Source: Cristatella mucedo (taxonomy: Eukaryota > Bryozoa > Phylactolaemata > Cristatellidae). Taken from it: a stretch of DNA of 64,000 nt. Numbering within the stretch: the stretch's first letter is position 1; each line of letters begins with the position of its first letter. The translations under genes and the position numbers were made by a program. The stretch lies in contig WPIO01000002.1 of assembly GCA_009760855.2 (NCBI GenBank), positions 10,550,501 through 10,614,500 on the forward strand. Direction: 5' to 3'. This document shows positions 10,826-22,366 of this stretch, in pieces. The notes under the pieces were generated by a model that saw only the letters and a program-made list of their open reading frames with translations, was not told the DNA's origin and did no database searches.

Positions 10826-11404
10826 TGCGCGTGTCTGCGTGCGTGCGCACGCACACTCACGCAGGCATCATCTACATCAAGTACATCATCTATTTAGACC
10901 ATAGATCTGCAGCCTTTGCTACACATTCCAGACAAGCACCTAATCTCTTTTTTAATGTCAGCTTACTCATGTGTGCACACCCATTTTGACTGTCAACCAC
11001 TAGTTCGTCCCATGGCAAGAGGCGCAAAGGTTCATAACTATAGATTATTGCAATTCCATTAATTCAGGACTCCTGGCCTGTGCCCTTTATCAACCTGCTA
11101 TTTATCGCGACCCACAGATTGAAAACCGCTCAGCTAGAGTAAATCCGGGACTCGGAACTGTTATTCTTATAAGGGGACTCATGCTATATCCGATATTCTT
11201 ACATGCTTATTCGACCGTACTTATTTTTGCTAGGTGTCTGACTCAATTCCAACATTAGTCGGTTATTGCTATGGTCACCGCTGCGTTAAATTTTACTGAG
11301 CACAGTCTTGATATAGTCTGAAGATCTGAAAGTAGTCAATTACGTCAGCAGCGAACAGACCGTTAGCCAATAATAAAAATGTGTTCAAGTACCTAATGGT
11401 TCAT

Positions 11405-12365
11405 CCGATAATAATAATAATAATAATAATATTGCACTTGATAAAGCGCCCTCAGAGAACTTAATCTCTTTCTAGGCGCTTTACATTTGCTGCAAAGTGA
11501 TACGCAATAGAATAGTAAGTAAAATCATGCTTGAAAAACAAACAAAATGAATAACATGGTTAGGGGTTACATGCACTGGGTCAGCATGCAAATGTGGTCA
11601 GTGGCAGCATGAACAGTGTCAGCACGCATAAGCACATCGAGGACGAATCACAAGGACCCACTAAATGCTGTCCTAAATAGGTATGTTTTTAAGTTTCTTT
11701 TAAATGTGGTCAGGTCAGGGGATGTTCTGATGCAGGTCGGGAGGGAGTTCCAGGCTGTGGGAGCATACGAGCTAAATGCACGGTCTCCAAAGGATTTAAG
11801 GTTTGTGCGAGGTATTTCTAGACTGTTGGATTCCGAAAAGCGAGTGGTACGATGCTTTGCCTGATGGGTTAGTGTATCTGAAAGATAGGCTGGAGCCATA
11901 GAATGAAGAGACCTAAAAGTGAGCGACAAAACCTTGAAGTCAATCCGTTGCTTGACTGGTAACCAGTGCAGGTCGGCGAGAAGTGGAGTAATGTGGCAAC
12001 TGCGACGCTCACGACAGACAAGCCTAGCTGCAGAGTTTTGCACCAGCTGCAATCGCCTGATCGTACATGCTGGTAGGCCAGTCAGCAGTGAGTTGCAGAA
12101 GTCGAGACGAGATGTCACGAATGCATGGACCAACTTGGACGTGGTATCCTTATCTAAACAAGCCCTAATTTTAGCAATGTTATGAAGCTGAAAATAGGCT
12201 GATTTGACTGTGGAGCTGATGTGGTCGTCTAACGAGAGGTCGCTTTGGAATATGACACCTAGATTTCGAGCTGATGCAACTGGAGATATGCTGGCAGAGC
12301 CAATTTTGAAAGTCAGCCTTTCCAATTTCTGAATAACACTAGGTTTGCCCATAACTAGTAAGTTA
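11405..12365 (-). mobile_element. L2-type LINE, longest intact 3' part (RT C-terminus, 3' UTR and tail)
   Basis: Minus frame 12352-11648 is open for 234 codons and reads as the end of an L2/CR1-group polyprotein: [70 protein letters not shown] and TTFKRNLKTYLFRTAF. After the stop come a 240-bp 3' UTR, the CTAGAAAGAGATTAAGTTCT and GGGCGCTTTATCAAGTGC boxes and an (ATT)n end at 11410-11431. The catalytic RT core is absent (5' truncation). It serves as the reference copy for the other tails. Confidence 0.92.
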
Positions 12366-12452
12366 ATGAACGTTTATCATCGTAACAGATAATGTGGAAG
12401 TTTGGTTGGGGTATCAGTGACAGCTATTAGTTAGCCTCAAACAGCTCTAAGC

Positions 12453-12838
12453 CAGGGGTCGGCAAACTTTTCCGACTATGAGGCCATTTCAGGAGGTCAA
12501 GAAGGCAGGCGCACTCCACGGGGCCGCCCGGAGGGAGCTGGCCAGACGAACGAACAGTCGAAACAGACGATTAAATGCAAACGGGAGTTATAGGGATAGA
12601 CATTTAAAATCACTCCCTAGTCAGCCACTTCGGTTTGATATAAGTACCTGATATCAGTTCAAGAATCGAACAGGCCACAGACACAACTTGAGCTGCAACC
12701 AGCAGGAATGAAGGGGAATAAAACCGTGACAACTAAATTAGGCCAGATCCAATAATAAATAAGTAGGGGACGTAAGGCCGGACTGGAGTAACTAGCTAGG
12801 CCATATCTGGCCTAAAGGCCGGAGTTTGCCGACTTCTG
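12453..12838. mobile_element. hAT-type MITE, 386 bp
   Basis: It starts CAGGGGTCGGCAAACTTTTC and ends with the near-reverse complement (CCGGAGTTTGCCGACTTCTG), the terminal inverted repeats of many hAT elements. It is flanked by a perfect 8-bp duplication CTCTAAGC at 12445-12452 and 12839-12846, as expected for hAT insertion. There is no transposase frame, so it is non-autonomous. Confidence 0.92.
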
Positions 12839-12849
12839 CTCTAAGCTAT

Positions 12850-14440
12850 TTAAATTGTTCCAGGATTTTCTTCACCTGCTCAACTTTTCGTGTTGCAGAA
12901 ATATATCCGTGGCAGCTATTAGTGACCCTAAACACCATGCAACGGCTGCAGTATCTATGGAAGCTAACGAGTGTGCTCTAAAAATCACGGCCAAACCAAA
13001 GACAAGAGGGTCGTGATACATTTATCGATATCCTTACCTAGAGAATAAACTGCATTGTTGTTTCACAGAGAAGACATCCTTGTGTTTTCTTACACAAATT
13101 TACCCCTGTACATCTGCTAGTGAGGTGCTAAATGTGTAGGCATCCAGTTTTATTTCACGCCCAGCGATTTATGCACCAGGCAAGCTTACACTGGGTGATA
13201 AAATGAAAGAATGGTGACATCTATGATTGAACGATGTCAGAATGGATCAGTGACTCCTAGAGAACAGCATCGTGAGGTTTGTTGCTGCGAACGATATCTT
13301 GCTCACTTGAGTTCCTCGCTCAGCCGTAAGATGCTGGCGAGTCTCCGCGTGGAAATGTTTAAGGGGACCAACAGTAACACCTGTGCACGCGGACTCAAAT
13401 TGTACCATTACACTATACGTCTGCCGTGTAATGCTTCCATTGGCGTATGATAAAGTGCACGTTCAGTGTCATGCTATCATTAAACAGCCAACAGTAGTCT
13501 AGGAAACCTACCCTGGATCTGCCTTCAGAACCTTCACCACAAATCCAGGTTTGCACTATGCATTGTATCGCCAATTCAGGATTGGTGTGAGAGTCCAAAG
13601 TGGCACAAGGCTCCTGCAACATGCCTAGACAGTAGTAATGGCGAGTTGCAGCCAGCTGCTGCTTAACTGGTAGCTGCTTGTTAACACTGGCGCCTCCTAT
13701 CAGCCTGCCTCCAATGTTCACCTAGTGCTTTTCCAAAAATCAAGCAGGGACCCGTCAAAAAAGCTTTAAAACTCAGTCGGGCCCAGGTTAGGCTCATTCT
13801 TGCCAAGGAGTACTGCAATTGTAGGTTCAGTAGTTCTGAAGGCTCTAGATATACTTCACCCTCCACTCACGGTTCCAACTCCGAAAAGGAGTGCACGATC
13901 GTGCCTTCCGGTATGCCTCTAAACAAGGGCGGTCGCAAGGGGACAAGGCCTCCACCCCCTCCCCCTGTAAATACTGCATCCTGCTTGGGGCTGGTTAGTC
14001 AAGTCCCCTTCCCAAAAACAGGCCTTCAAGAGAAGCTGCCGGCATCAGCTGCTGGCTCCAAGTGCCTATTCGTGAACAGCTAGCGGCCAAGTCAAGCTCA
14101 CGTATTACCCGTTCGCCAAGAAGCAGCCCTTTCTAGCAGCTTCTAAGCTGTAGCGACGTTCGTCATTCGACTCGAGAAAGCCTTCGCAGCCACATTCTAC
14201 GATCCCAAGCCTTTGGCATGCAGCTGCAGATTGCAGGGCTGCAATTTTTTCTTAGCCGAGTTTATAACGGTTTATATTGCAGAGCATCTTCGGCACTCAC
14301 TCCGAGGTCACAGCTACTAGATTTATCTGTACTGCTTTAAAAAAAAAAAGTTGGGATCGTCACTGGTCGCCTCTGCTTCAGTCGTTATCGGACTGTTCCC
14401 CAAGTCTAATTCAGCCTTGGAGCTGCTGCCTAATTCCGCA
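12850..14440. other. Intergenic stretch, nothing recognised
   Basis: Between the MITE and the 3' end of the minus-strand MTUS-type gene. Small ORFs only; no splice-supported exon seen. Confidence 0.45.
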
Positions 14441-14444
14441 AACC

Positions 14445-14535
14445 TTAGGACGGGATTCGGGCACTCGTTAAGTGTGTAGAAGGAGATTTGGATTCCGTAG
14501 GGCACTATACAAATGTCATATTATAATTATTGCGA
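14445..14535 (+). mobile_element. L2-type LINE tail, diverged
   Basis: AGTGTGTAGAAGGAGATTTGG and GGGCACTATACAAATGTCAT followed by an AT-rich end; only the tail remains. Confidence 0.6.
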
Positions 14536-14770
14536 CAAGCACCGCCCATTCCAACAACCTTACAGCTCCACGCTGTTCTAGACGACCCCAACGAAAAGAA
14601 GGAATGCGACAGCTTTCGTTCTTTAGCCTCGGATAACACACCCAGTGCATTAAGCATGACTTAAGAATGACTCGTCGGCCAGCCTGTCTCACGTGGCCAT
14701 GCAAGTTGCCATGGTATGCATCCTACCAGGGCGACAAAGCCTGAAAGAGCGGCTCAACCAAGGCCTAAGC

Positions 14771-14776
14771 TTTAAT
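14771..14776 (-). terminator. Candidate poly(A) signal ATTAAA of the MTUS-type gene
   Basis: Plus-strand TTTAAT gives ATTAAA on the minus strand, about 470 bp after the stop at 15244. No AATAAA is seen between 14000 and 15243 on this strand. Confidence 0.3.
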
Positions 14777-15243
14777 CGCAGTCTCGCTGAAAGCTCTGTA
14801 ATGCAGCAACGCAGCGGTTGCTGCTGCTGATTGACTAGCGCTTACCCGGACATGCAGACACGCAAGCACACACGCAGAGCAGTCAGTCCCAGCCATGCAA
14901 TAAGTCAGAGGGTAAAGGCAGACTAGCGAGCGAACAGACTGAGAACAGCAGCAGCAGCAGGCGAACGGCTGCCACAACCGACTGCATCCGGCGGCTAATA
15001 GCTGGCGTAACAAAATGCAAGTTCGTCCTTGGAGATGCACAGCATCCAGCGAGCAGCAGCAGCAGCAGCAGCGGATCGAAGGAGTGGCAGAGGGGGGGGG
15101 AGGCAAACAATTGAGCTATTTTACGGCTATTCTGGAATTCTTCGGCTGCCAACCAACTAACGAGAGTGAAGCGCAGTACAACGACGACGCGCAGACGACA
15201 CGGGCGGCGAGGCAGCAGGGACGCGCAGCAGCAGCAGCTTATG

Positions 15244-16024
15244 CTACACGTCGGTCTCGGTGGACGACAGGCTCTGGCTACTTGTCGCTGACGTCGGCCC
15301 CCTCCTCATGCTGCCGCCGCCGTTTGACAGCTGCAGCAGTTTGGTGCCTCCGTGCGCAGGGCTGCCACCGCTCGCAGACGCCTGGCGTCCTGTCGCGCCG
15401 CCGCCGTCTGCTCCATGCTTGCTTATCGCACCCGGCGAGGCGTCGGTGGCGGCGGCAGCGTCCGCATAGCCGGCCGAAGCACTGTCGGAAGCCGAGCTGC
15501 ATCCTCCGCAATTCTCAGCCAAAGAGATGGCGGTGCTCGGCAACTGTGACTGCTGCAGCGGCTTAGCGTCCGCGACCCGGGCGCTGCTGCCATTGAAGCC
15601 AAGAGCAGCAGCACCTGTTGTGGCAGCGGCGGAAGTCTCGTCGGCAGCAGGCGTGCTAGCCGAAGGCGAGCAGCGGAGCTCGGGTGACGCGGCGGCAGTT
15701 AGCTCCTCCTCCTCCTCCTCCTGCTCCTCCAGTGGCAGGCCGTCGGCCAACTCGCACTGCTCGGGCAGCGCCGGCGTGGACGGCTGCGCTGCGGCAGCCG
15801 ACGGCGGGCTGCACTCGCGCTCGTACGACAGCCGGCGCCGCCGCTGCTGCCCGCCGCCGCCGCCACCGGTGGAGGCGGCCGCCACTCCCGACGACTGCGA
15901 CCGGCGCAGCCTGACGCCGTTGGCGACGTCGAAGGGTGACGAGCTCAGCGGTTCGTACAGCGACGTCGTCATCGAGGCACCGCTCCAGGCGGGTCCAGGT
16001 GAACGCGGCGAGAACGCGAACGAT
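15244..16024 (-). CDS. MTUS-type gene exon 17, Ser/Pro tail and stop
   Basis: 781 nt after acceptor atctttgccag, phase 2, to the stop at 15244. Starts SFAFSPRSPGPAW, like the short Ser/Pro tail of vertebrate MTUS, but is extended to about 260 residues with Gly, Ala and Glu runs and ends SSQSLSSTETDV. A second in-frame acceptor (cgcctggag, exon from about 15988) would shorten it by 12 residues. Confidence 0.82.
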
Positions 16025-19000
16025 CTGGCAAAGATACGGCCGAGATGATGGCACACACAGTCCTCCTGCTACGAGCCTCGGGGTCAACCATCGTATGGGG
16101 CCTTCCCGTGGGAAAAGTTTGAGTAAAAAAAAAGGAGTGGCCATATGAGAATTGCCAGCACTGCCTGGCTACTGAAGGGAACGAGGCCGGAAGTGGACGC
16201 CGAAGCTGCGTGCGGGAGGCGCAGAAGCGGAAGCTTTTGGTGAGCAAAGCGGCTCGGCGGCACAGCTGTGTCGAAACGTAAGCTGCAGAATCGCCTCAAG
16301 AAACTAATGCCCAACGGGCATTACGTCAGCGAGACTTTGCAATGGTTCGGTCGACTTCGGCAACGCGACGCGACCCTCTACATTCTACAGCTAGGATTTG
16401 ACGACGTTTGCAGCGCCGGGGCGAGGTGGGCAACGACGGCAGAGCAAGGGGCACGCCTCTAGCAGCGCCTCTAGCAGCTGAACTCGAGCGCGCGAGCGCA
16501 GAGCAGCAGCCGGGGCTTCCTAAGTCGGCAGGTCCTGCAGCTCCCCCGCGGCGGCGGCGTCCGGTCCTGCACCGAGCGTTGCAGTGCTGCTGGCAGGGAG
16601 TGGCGGCTTCGGTGACGGCTGGTGCGCTGCGGCAGCTACGCGCACTCACCGCTGCATGGCTGCCGCCGCCGGCGAGCCGGTCGCGCTGTAGTCGGCGGTT
16701 GAGCACGTGACGTCATGGAGGCGGTACTGCAGCTCCTCGCAGTTCATGGACATGCGCAGCTTCTCGCGCGACTCGTGCTCGCAGCGCCGCGCCAGCTCGT
16801 CGCAGCGCTCCTGCAGCTCGCGCTCCGACCGTGCTCGAGACTCGACGGCCGCCTCCAGGCTCTCGACTCGCTGCTCCAGCAGCGACGCCCGGTCGCAGCC
16901 GGTGCGCAGCTCGTCCACCTGGGGGCGGAGTCAAAGGCGAAACGGTAGGGGGTGCCACTGCAGCGGCCGGCCGACTTCCTTTCGGTCGCCCCCTCCGCTC
17001 GAGCGCAGTGGCGACCTGGGGCCGCGCCGCTGCTGCACGACCAGAGGCAGCGCAAACGCAGGCACACGACGACTGTGACGGCCGCAGCAGCTCACCAGCT
17101 TTTTACTCTCATTGTACTCCTTTCGCAGCTTCTGAATCTCGGCATTCTTCATATCGACCACAGTCATGAGGCTCTCGACTTCCTTTGGAAGGTGCTTATA
17201 GGGAGACAAGGCCAGCTGCACGGAACAGGTAAAGGAGCGCCTGGCAGACCGAGAGCTCCAAAGCGTCGGAAGAAGCTGCAGCAGCCTTCGGAAGGTCAGC
17301 TAGAAGGGGAGCGCGGTGGCAGCAGCAGCAGCAGCACACGACGTCTGGGCAGGCTGTCGTGAGGGGCTATGCTTCGGGGGCATGTCAGACTGTGGCCAGG
17401 AGGGTGGATGAGGAAGGAAGGTACGTAGGTAAGTAGGTAGGTAGGCAGGTAGGTAGGTAGGTTGGAGGAGTTGCGCCGAGCTGCAGGAAGAGCGACCTGA
17501 CAGCTGCAGGAGATGAGGAGGAGGAGGAGGAGGAGGAGGAGTAGGAGGAGGAGTAGGAGGAGGAGGAGGAGGAGGAGGAAGAGGAGGAGGAGGCCTCAGC
17601 AGCTCAGCAAACTTGAATGATGCGTGCCAGCGCTGCATCGAGTCGTCACCTGCACTTTGACGTCGGCATCCTTCGTGAGTGCGTCTTCGACACGCCTGTA
17701 CTGGCCGCACAGCTCGTCGCGTTCCCTCTGCAAGGTCTGCAGCTTGTTCTGCAACGTTCGGCCAATCAAAGCAGCGTGACATGTGACACCGGGCCGGTAG
17801 ACGAGCAGTGGTTGTGGTGGGGGTGGTGGTGGAGGTAGGGTAGGGGCAGGCACAGCTTAACCAATAGCTCGGCCGTGAGCGGCAGCCAGGCGCAGGTCGG
17901 CGAGTTCACCGCCACGCTCGGCATGGCCTGTCTGCTTCGCAACATGGAGGAGCCTAGTGTTTGGCAACGGCCAACCGTGAACAGCAGCAAACTAGCAGCA
18001 GCACTCGGGCGTTTTCAGATTTCCGAACTCGACTGCCCAATGCACAGTGCCTGTGTCTTCAGATTAAATTAGCTGCAGGAAAACATTAACATAATAATCC
18101 GGATAATTGCAATGCAGACCTGCTACACAAAGTGGATTCAGAACTGTGTGCCTACCAGAAAGACGTGGTTCAAGGAAACTAAAAACGCATACATTTACCA
18201 TAGCATTAAGTGGGTCCCTGTGATTCGACCTTTCATGTGCTTATGCTTGGTGACACTGTGAGTGCTGCCACTAACCACACTTGCATGCTGACCGTGTGCA
18301 TGTCACACCCTAACCACGTTATTCTTGTTGTTTATTGAGCAAGTTACCACTAACCATTCGATCGTGCTTGCTTTGCAGCAAATCTAAAGCGCCTAGAAAG
18401 AGATTGAGTTCTCTGAGGGCGCTTTATCAAATGTATTATTATTGTTGTTGTTGTTATAAGGACGAACGCTTTGGTTTTCAAAATCAGCACGGTAGCACCT
18501 GTATTTACCGTGATTTCTGAGCATATTTTTTTTTACATAGTAGACATATGATCATAACAGCACTTACCTCTAGTTTACATAGAAAAAGCTATGAATGAGA
18601 GTTGGCCAGAGCATTGTCAGAGCAACCGGAATGCGGGGCCAAACTTAATAAGTTATTATTTTACCTTGACCTTGCGCAAACCAGTATAGCAGGCAGTACA
18701 GGCTGAGGGAAGCTCAGCATGGCAGCTTCCCCTCCCTCCCTACCCCATGCCGCCGGATAAAAGTAACAAGAGGCATGGCCATTTGCAAAAATTTTGCACG
18801 TGACATCAGAGTCACTCCTCATATACTTCCAAAGACCTCGTTCATCGCTTGGTGGTTCATCTTCTTCCTAAATTTAACTCTTCATCCACGACTGTCAGCA
18901 GCACAGACTCACTGTACCAACACACAAGTTGCTTGTGGAAGGCAGAATCAGGTCAGCAGGAGCAGGCTCTAATGGTCGATCCTGCTGTCAAACCAGTATC

Positions 19001-22000
19001 ACTTAACGAGGCAAAGAGCAATGGAGAGGAAGAGGAGGAAACTTGACGTACTCACGAGACATCCTGCTCTCGAGTGACACTCGGCACCTGATGAGAAAAG
19101 TGAGACAATAGCGTCCGAGTTCACCGGGCGCGCAAGGGTCACGCTCGCCCACGGCAGCTACCTGCAGGTTGTTCTTTTCTTCCGTAGCCTTCGTCACTGC
19201 GTCGTTGATTTCCTCGGCACAGCAGGCCTTGATTGCTACAGCCGCCATCGTGGCATGGCAGCACCAGCAGCAGCACGGCGAAGCACGAGCGCACGTCGCT
19301 GGCGAGGCGTGCGCTCGATCGCAGCACGAGAGTCGCAGGCGATTTACCTTCGATTTGCCCCTGCAGCTCGGCTACCGTCTCCGCGCGCTCGCCCTGCAGC
19401 TGCGCCACGCGAGCCTCGTGCTCGGCAGCGGCACGAAGAGTGGCAGCAGCCGTCGAGCTCAGCTCAGCTTCCAGGGCACCTTCAACGGAGCAGCAAGCGA
19501 GATCAGACGTTGCTGCGGCAGCGACTCGCAAGCAGCAAGTAATTCGGCTGCGTTAGCCGACGTCACGCTTTTCCGAGGTCTCGCCGGCGCTCACACGACG
19601 ACAGATCGTGCCCGTGCAGGATAAGCCATCGTGCGGCGGCGGCGGCAGTGGCAGAGGAAGAAGCGATCCGTTGCGAGAGAACGTACCGAGTTTTACTGTT
19701 GCTTCTGACAGCCGCCTCTCCAGCTCCTTGTTGCGTGCCGCAAGCCTCGGCGTGGAAAAGGCATTCAGCTACAAGAAAAAGGAACGCTGCTTTAACGCAA
19801 TAGGAGGAAGCCACAGCGGTCAGTCACGTGGACGCGGGCAGTCACAAAATCTGTACTGCCCCACCCCTTGCAGCAGATGGCGTAGACGGTTCAAGAAGCT
19901 GCACGTGCCTGACCAACGCTATGGATCCAGTTTCATTAACAAAAACCTGCCGGCCCTCTAGAGTCCTGGGCAGGTGCAATTCACCGCCCCACTAAAGCTG
20001 CAAGCTGGCAATGCTCATCTACGAAAATCCATCTGTCGGGTCAGGACATTCAGAACTGAGCAGTCACTGTGATATAACCTCACTACGACCACTGGGTGTT
20101 TACTTAGCCCATGTGGGGTAACATGGTGCTCACACTGTACGACCCAGGTCATGGGTTCGAGTCCTAGACTAGGTAACACTTTAATGTCCACTGCAAGCGG
20201 AAGTGATGGCCGCTAAGATTCTTGAGTCACCATATAAATGAGGTGAGAGGCCCTAGAATCATCGACCTCTACTTTCACTCGACCTGAGAGACTGCAATAC
20301 TGAGTGAGAAAAGAAAGACATATGAAGAGTGACTGCATTTCGACCAGCCTTGCAAGGGTTTTCTTTCCCTTTCTTTCTTTATAATGCAACTCGATCTTCG
20401 CTTCTCGGGGGAACGGCTTCGATGCATCCTATCCATCGCATCCGGCTGATCACGGCCGGTTTGAGCCCATCGCTAGCCACCCTAAGGCTAGCTACAAATC
20501 GGTTCCAATTATCGCTGCAGCACAGATGAAAGCAGCCTGCCGGTGGTAGTGGCACGTTGCCATCGAGCAGCCGTGCAGCGCTCACACATCGATACTGTGC
20601 CGTAGCCGGCTTGCCGTCTGCAGCGCTTTGGCCACACCGTAGCACGTTCCGACAGACAGCACAGGCCGCCTAGCGTTGTCACAGGCGCTACTGCAGAGGT
20701 GCACGGCGTCCACATGCCTGCACCTAGCACCCTCACACTCACTTTCCAGGAGCTGCCTCCTACACCGGCAAGTGCATGAGCGAGGCAGGCGTTCAGCAGG
20801 GCTCGGATATGTTTTTCAACTCTTGCCGACCTACCGAGCCGGAAATGAGTGAGTCAGCGAAAGGATTACAGATGCAGGAAACGCCACCAGCACGCAATCT
20901 GCTAAGAGTGCTGTCGAGAGATCAAATGTCAGCTGGCCACGAGCTAAAAGGCCCGGTCCGCCCTGCCCTTCATCAGTATTGCGCCAACACCTGGCAACAA
21001 AAAAGGAGCTGCCTGCCTCAGTTCTGCAGACCGACGCTCCGACAGGCAGGCAAGACGCCGACTGGTAGCGTACAGCCAATTCCGAAGCCAGTCAGTCTGG
21101 GCAGCTTGCCTCGGCCGAACCAGCGCCCCCACTCGGCCAAAAGGAGGGCCACATTGAAAAGCTGCTGCACAAATGGTCGTGCGCAGCAGGCAGAAAAAAT
21201 ACCAGCTAATTCAAAAGCCTCTTTTTGTACAGCAGCAGCAAAGGAGCCTTGTCGGCTATCACCACTGCTTGCAGCTGCAAAAAGGATCGCCCACAGCAGG
21301 ATTCGAACCAACGACCTTGAGACCGAGGTTCGTGAAAAAGTGAAAGCCTTACAGGCGTAAAACACAACAGCCACTTCTCCACTAATCGATTGACATTCGC
21401 TCCCTTTCCAGCACGTGCAAAGTGCCTAGAAAGAGGTTCAGGCCTCTTAGGTTACTATACAAATTCTGTATTGCTATTACTACTTATTCTCAAGTCTGCA
21501 TCTCTTGCCACTCTAGAATTGCAAATGGCTACGATGCTGGCCGTGGGTAGGATGAGGTTAATTCAACTTCCGAGTCCGACCTATTATTACCGATATATGT
21601 ACATATTTTTCTCCAATTGATAAAAACCACACGAAAAGCCCGGATGGTTAGTTCCCTTCACATTGCAACAGCATGGCTGCTGGCCCGACTGCAAGGACGC
21701 CCTCCCTTTCGGGTGCGATTAGCCACCATTGGATCTTGACAGGGTAGGAGGGCAGCTGCTGTTGCCAACGTTGACTTGTGGATAGATTGCAAAAAGTCAC
21801 CTTTAATAATAATAATAATGATAACAATACATTTGCATAGCACCCTCAGAGAACTCAATCTCGTGCTAGGTACTTGGCTGTACCGGCGACTGAGTGACTT
21901 CAACGGCAAGCCACTGTGGAGTGGCGATGACATCCAAATGCTCGGCGACCATTCGAAAGGGCAGTACCCAAACGAAATCTGACTAGGCCGGGCGGATCCG

Positions 22001-22327
22001 ATGCCCAGCCGGCCGAGGACTAGAGGCTTTGCTAGAGCAGCGGCCACTGACTGACAGCCGAGTCCAGCAGGCCCATCTGTGAATGCTCGAACGAGGTAAC
22101 TCAGCAAGACAATGCAGGCCCATGCAGCGCTGCCCAACGATCAGCTGCTTCTGCTGCTACTCAATCCGGTGCTACATGGAGTTATGCTGAGACTCGCCGA
22201 GTGCCCCCATCGACAACACAACATCCGGGAGCCGGGTAGGCCGAAGGGATGGAAAACCGTCACAGCTTCGTACGACCGACTACAGTGGCAGCGTGAAAAG
22301 CATGGCTGCCACACGGGGAGACCTCCC

Positions 22328-22366
<39 letters not shown>

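Noticed and set aside
13901-14083. Pro-rich 60-codon plus ORF
   Set aside because: No homology, no splice partners; lies in the intergenic stretch beyond the MTUS-type gene.
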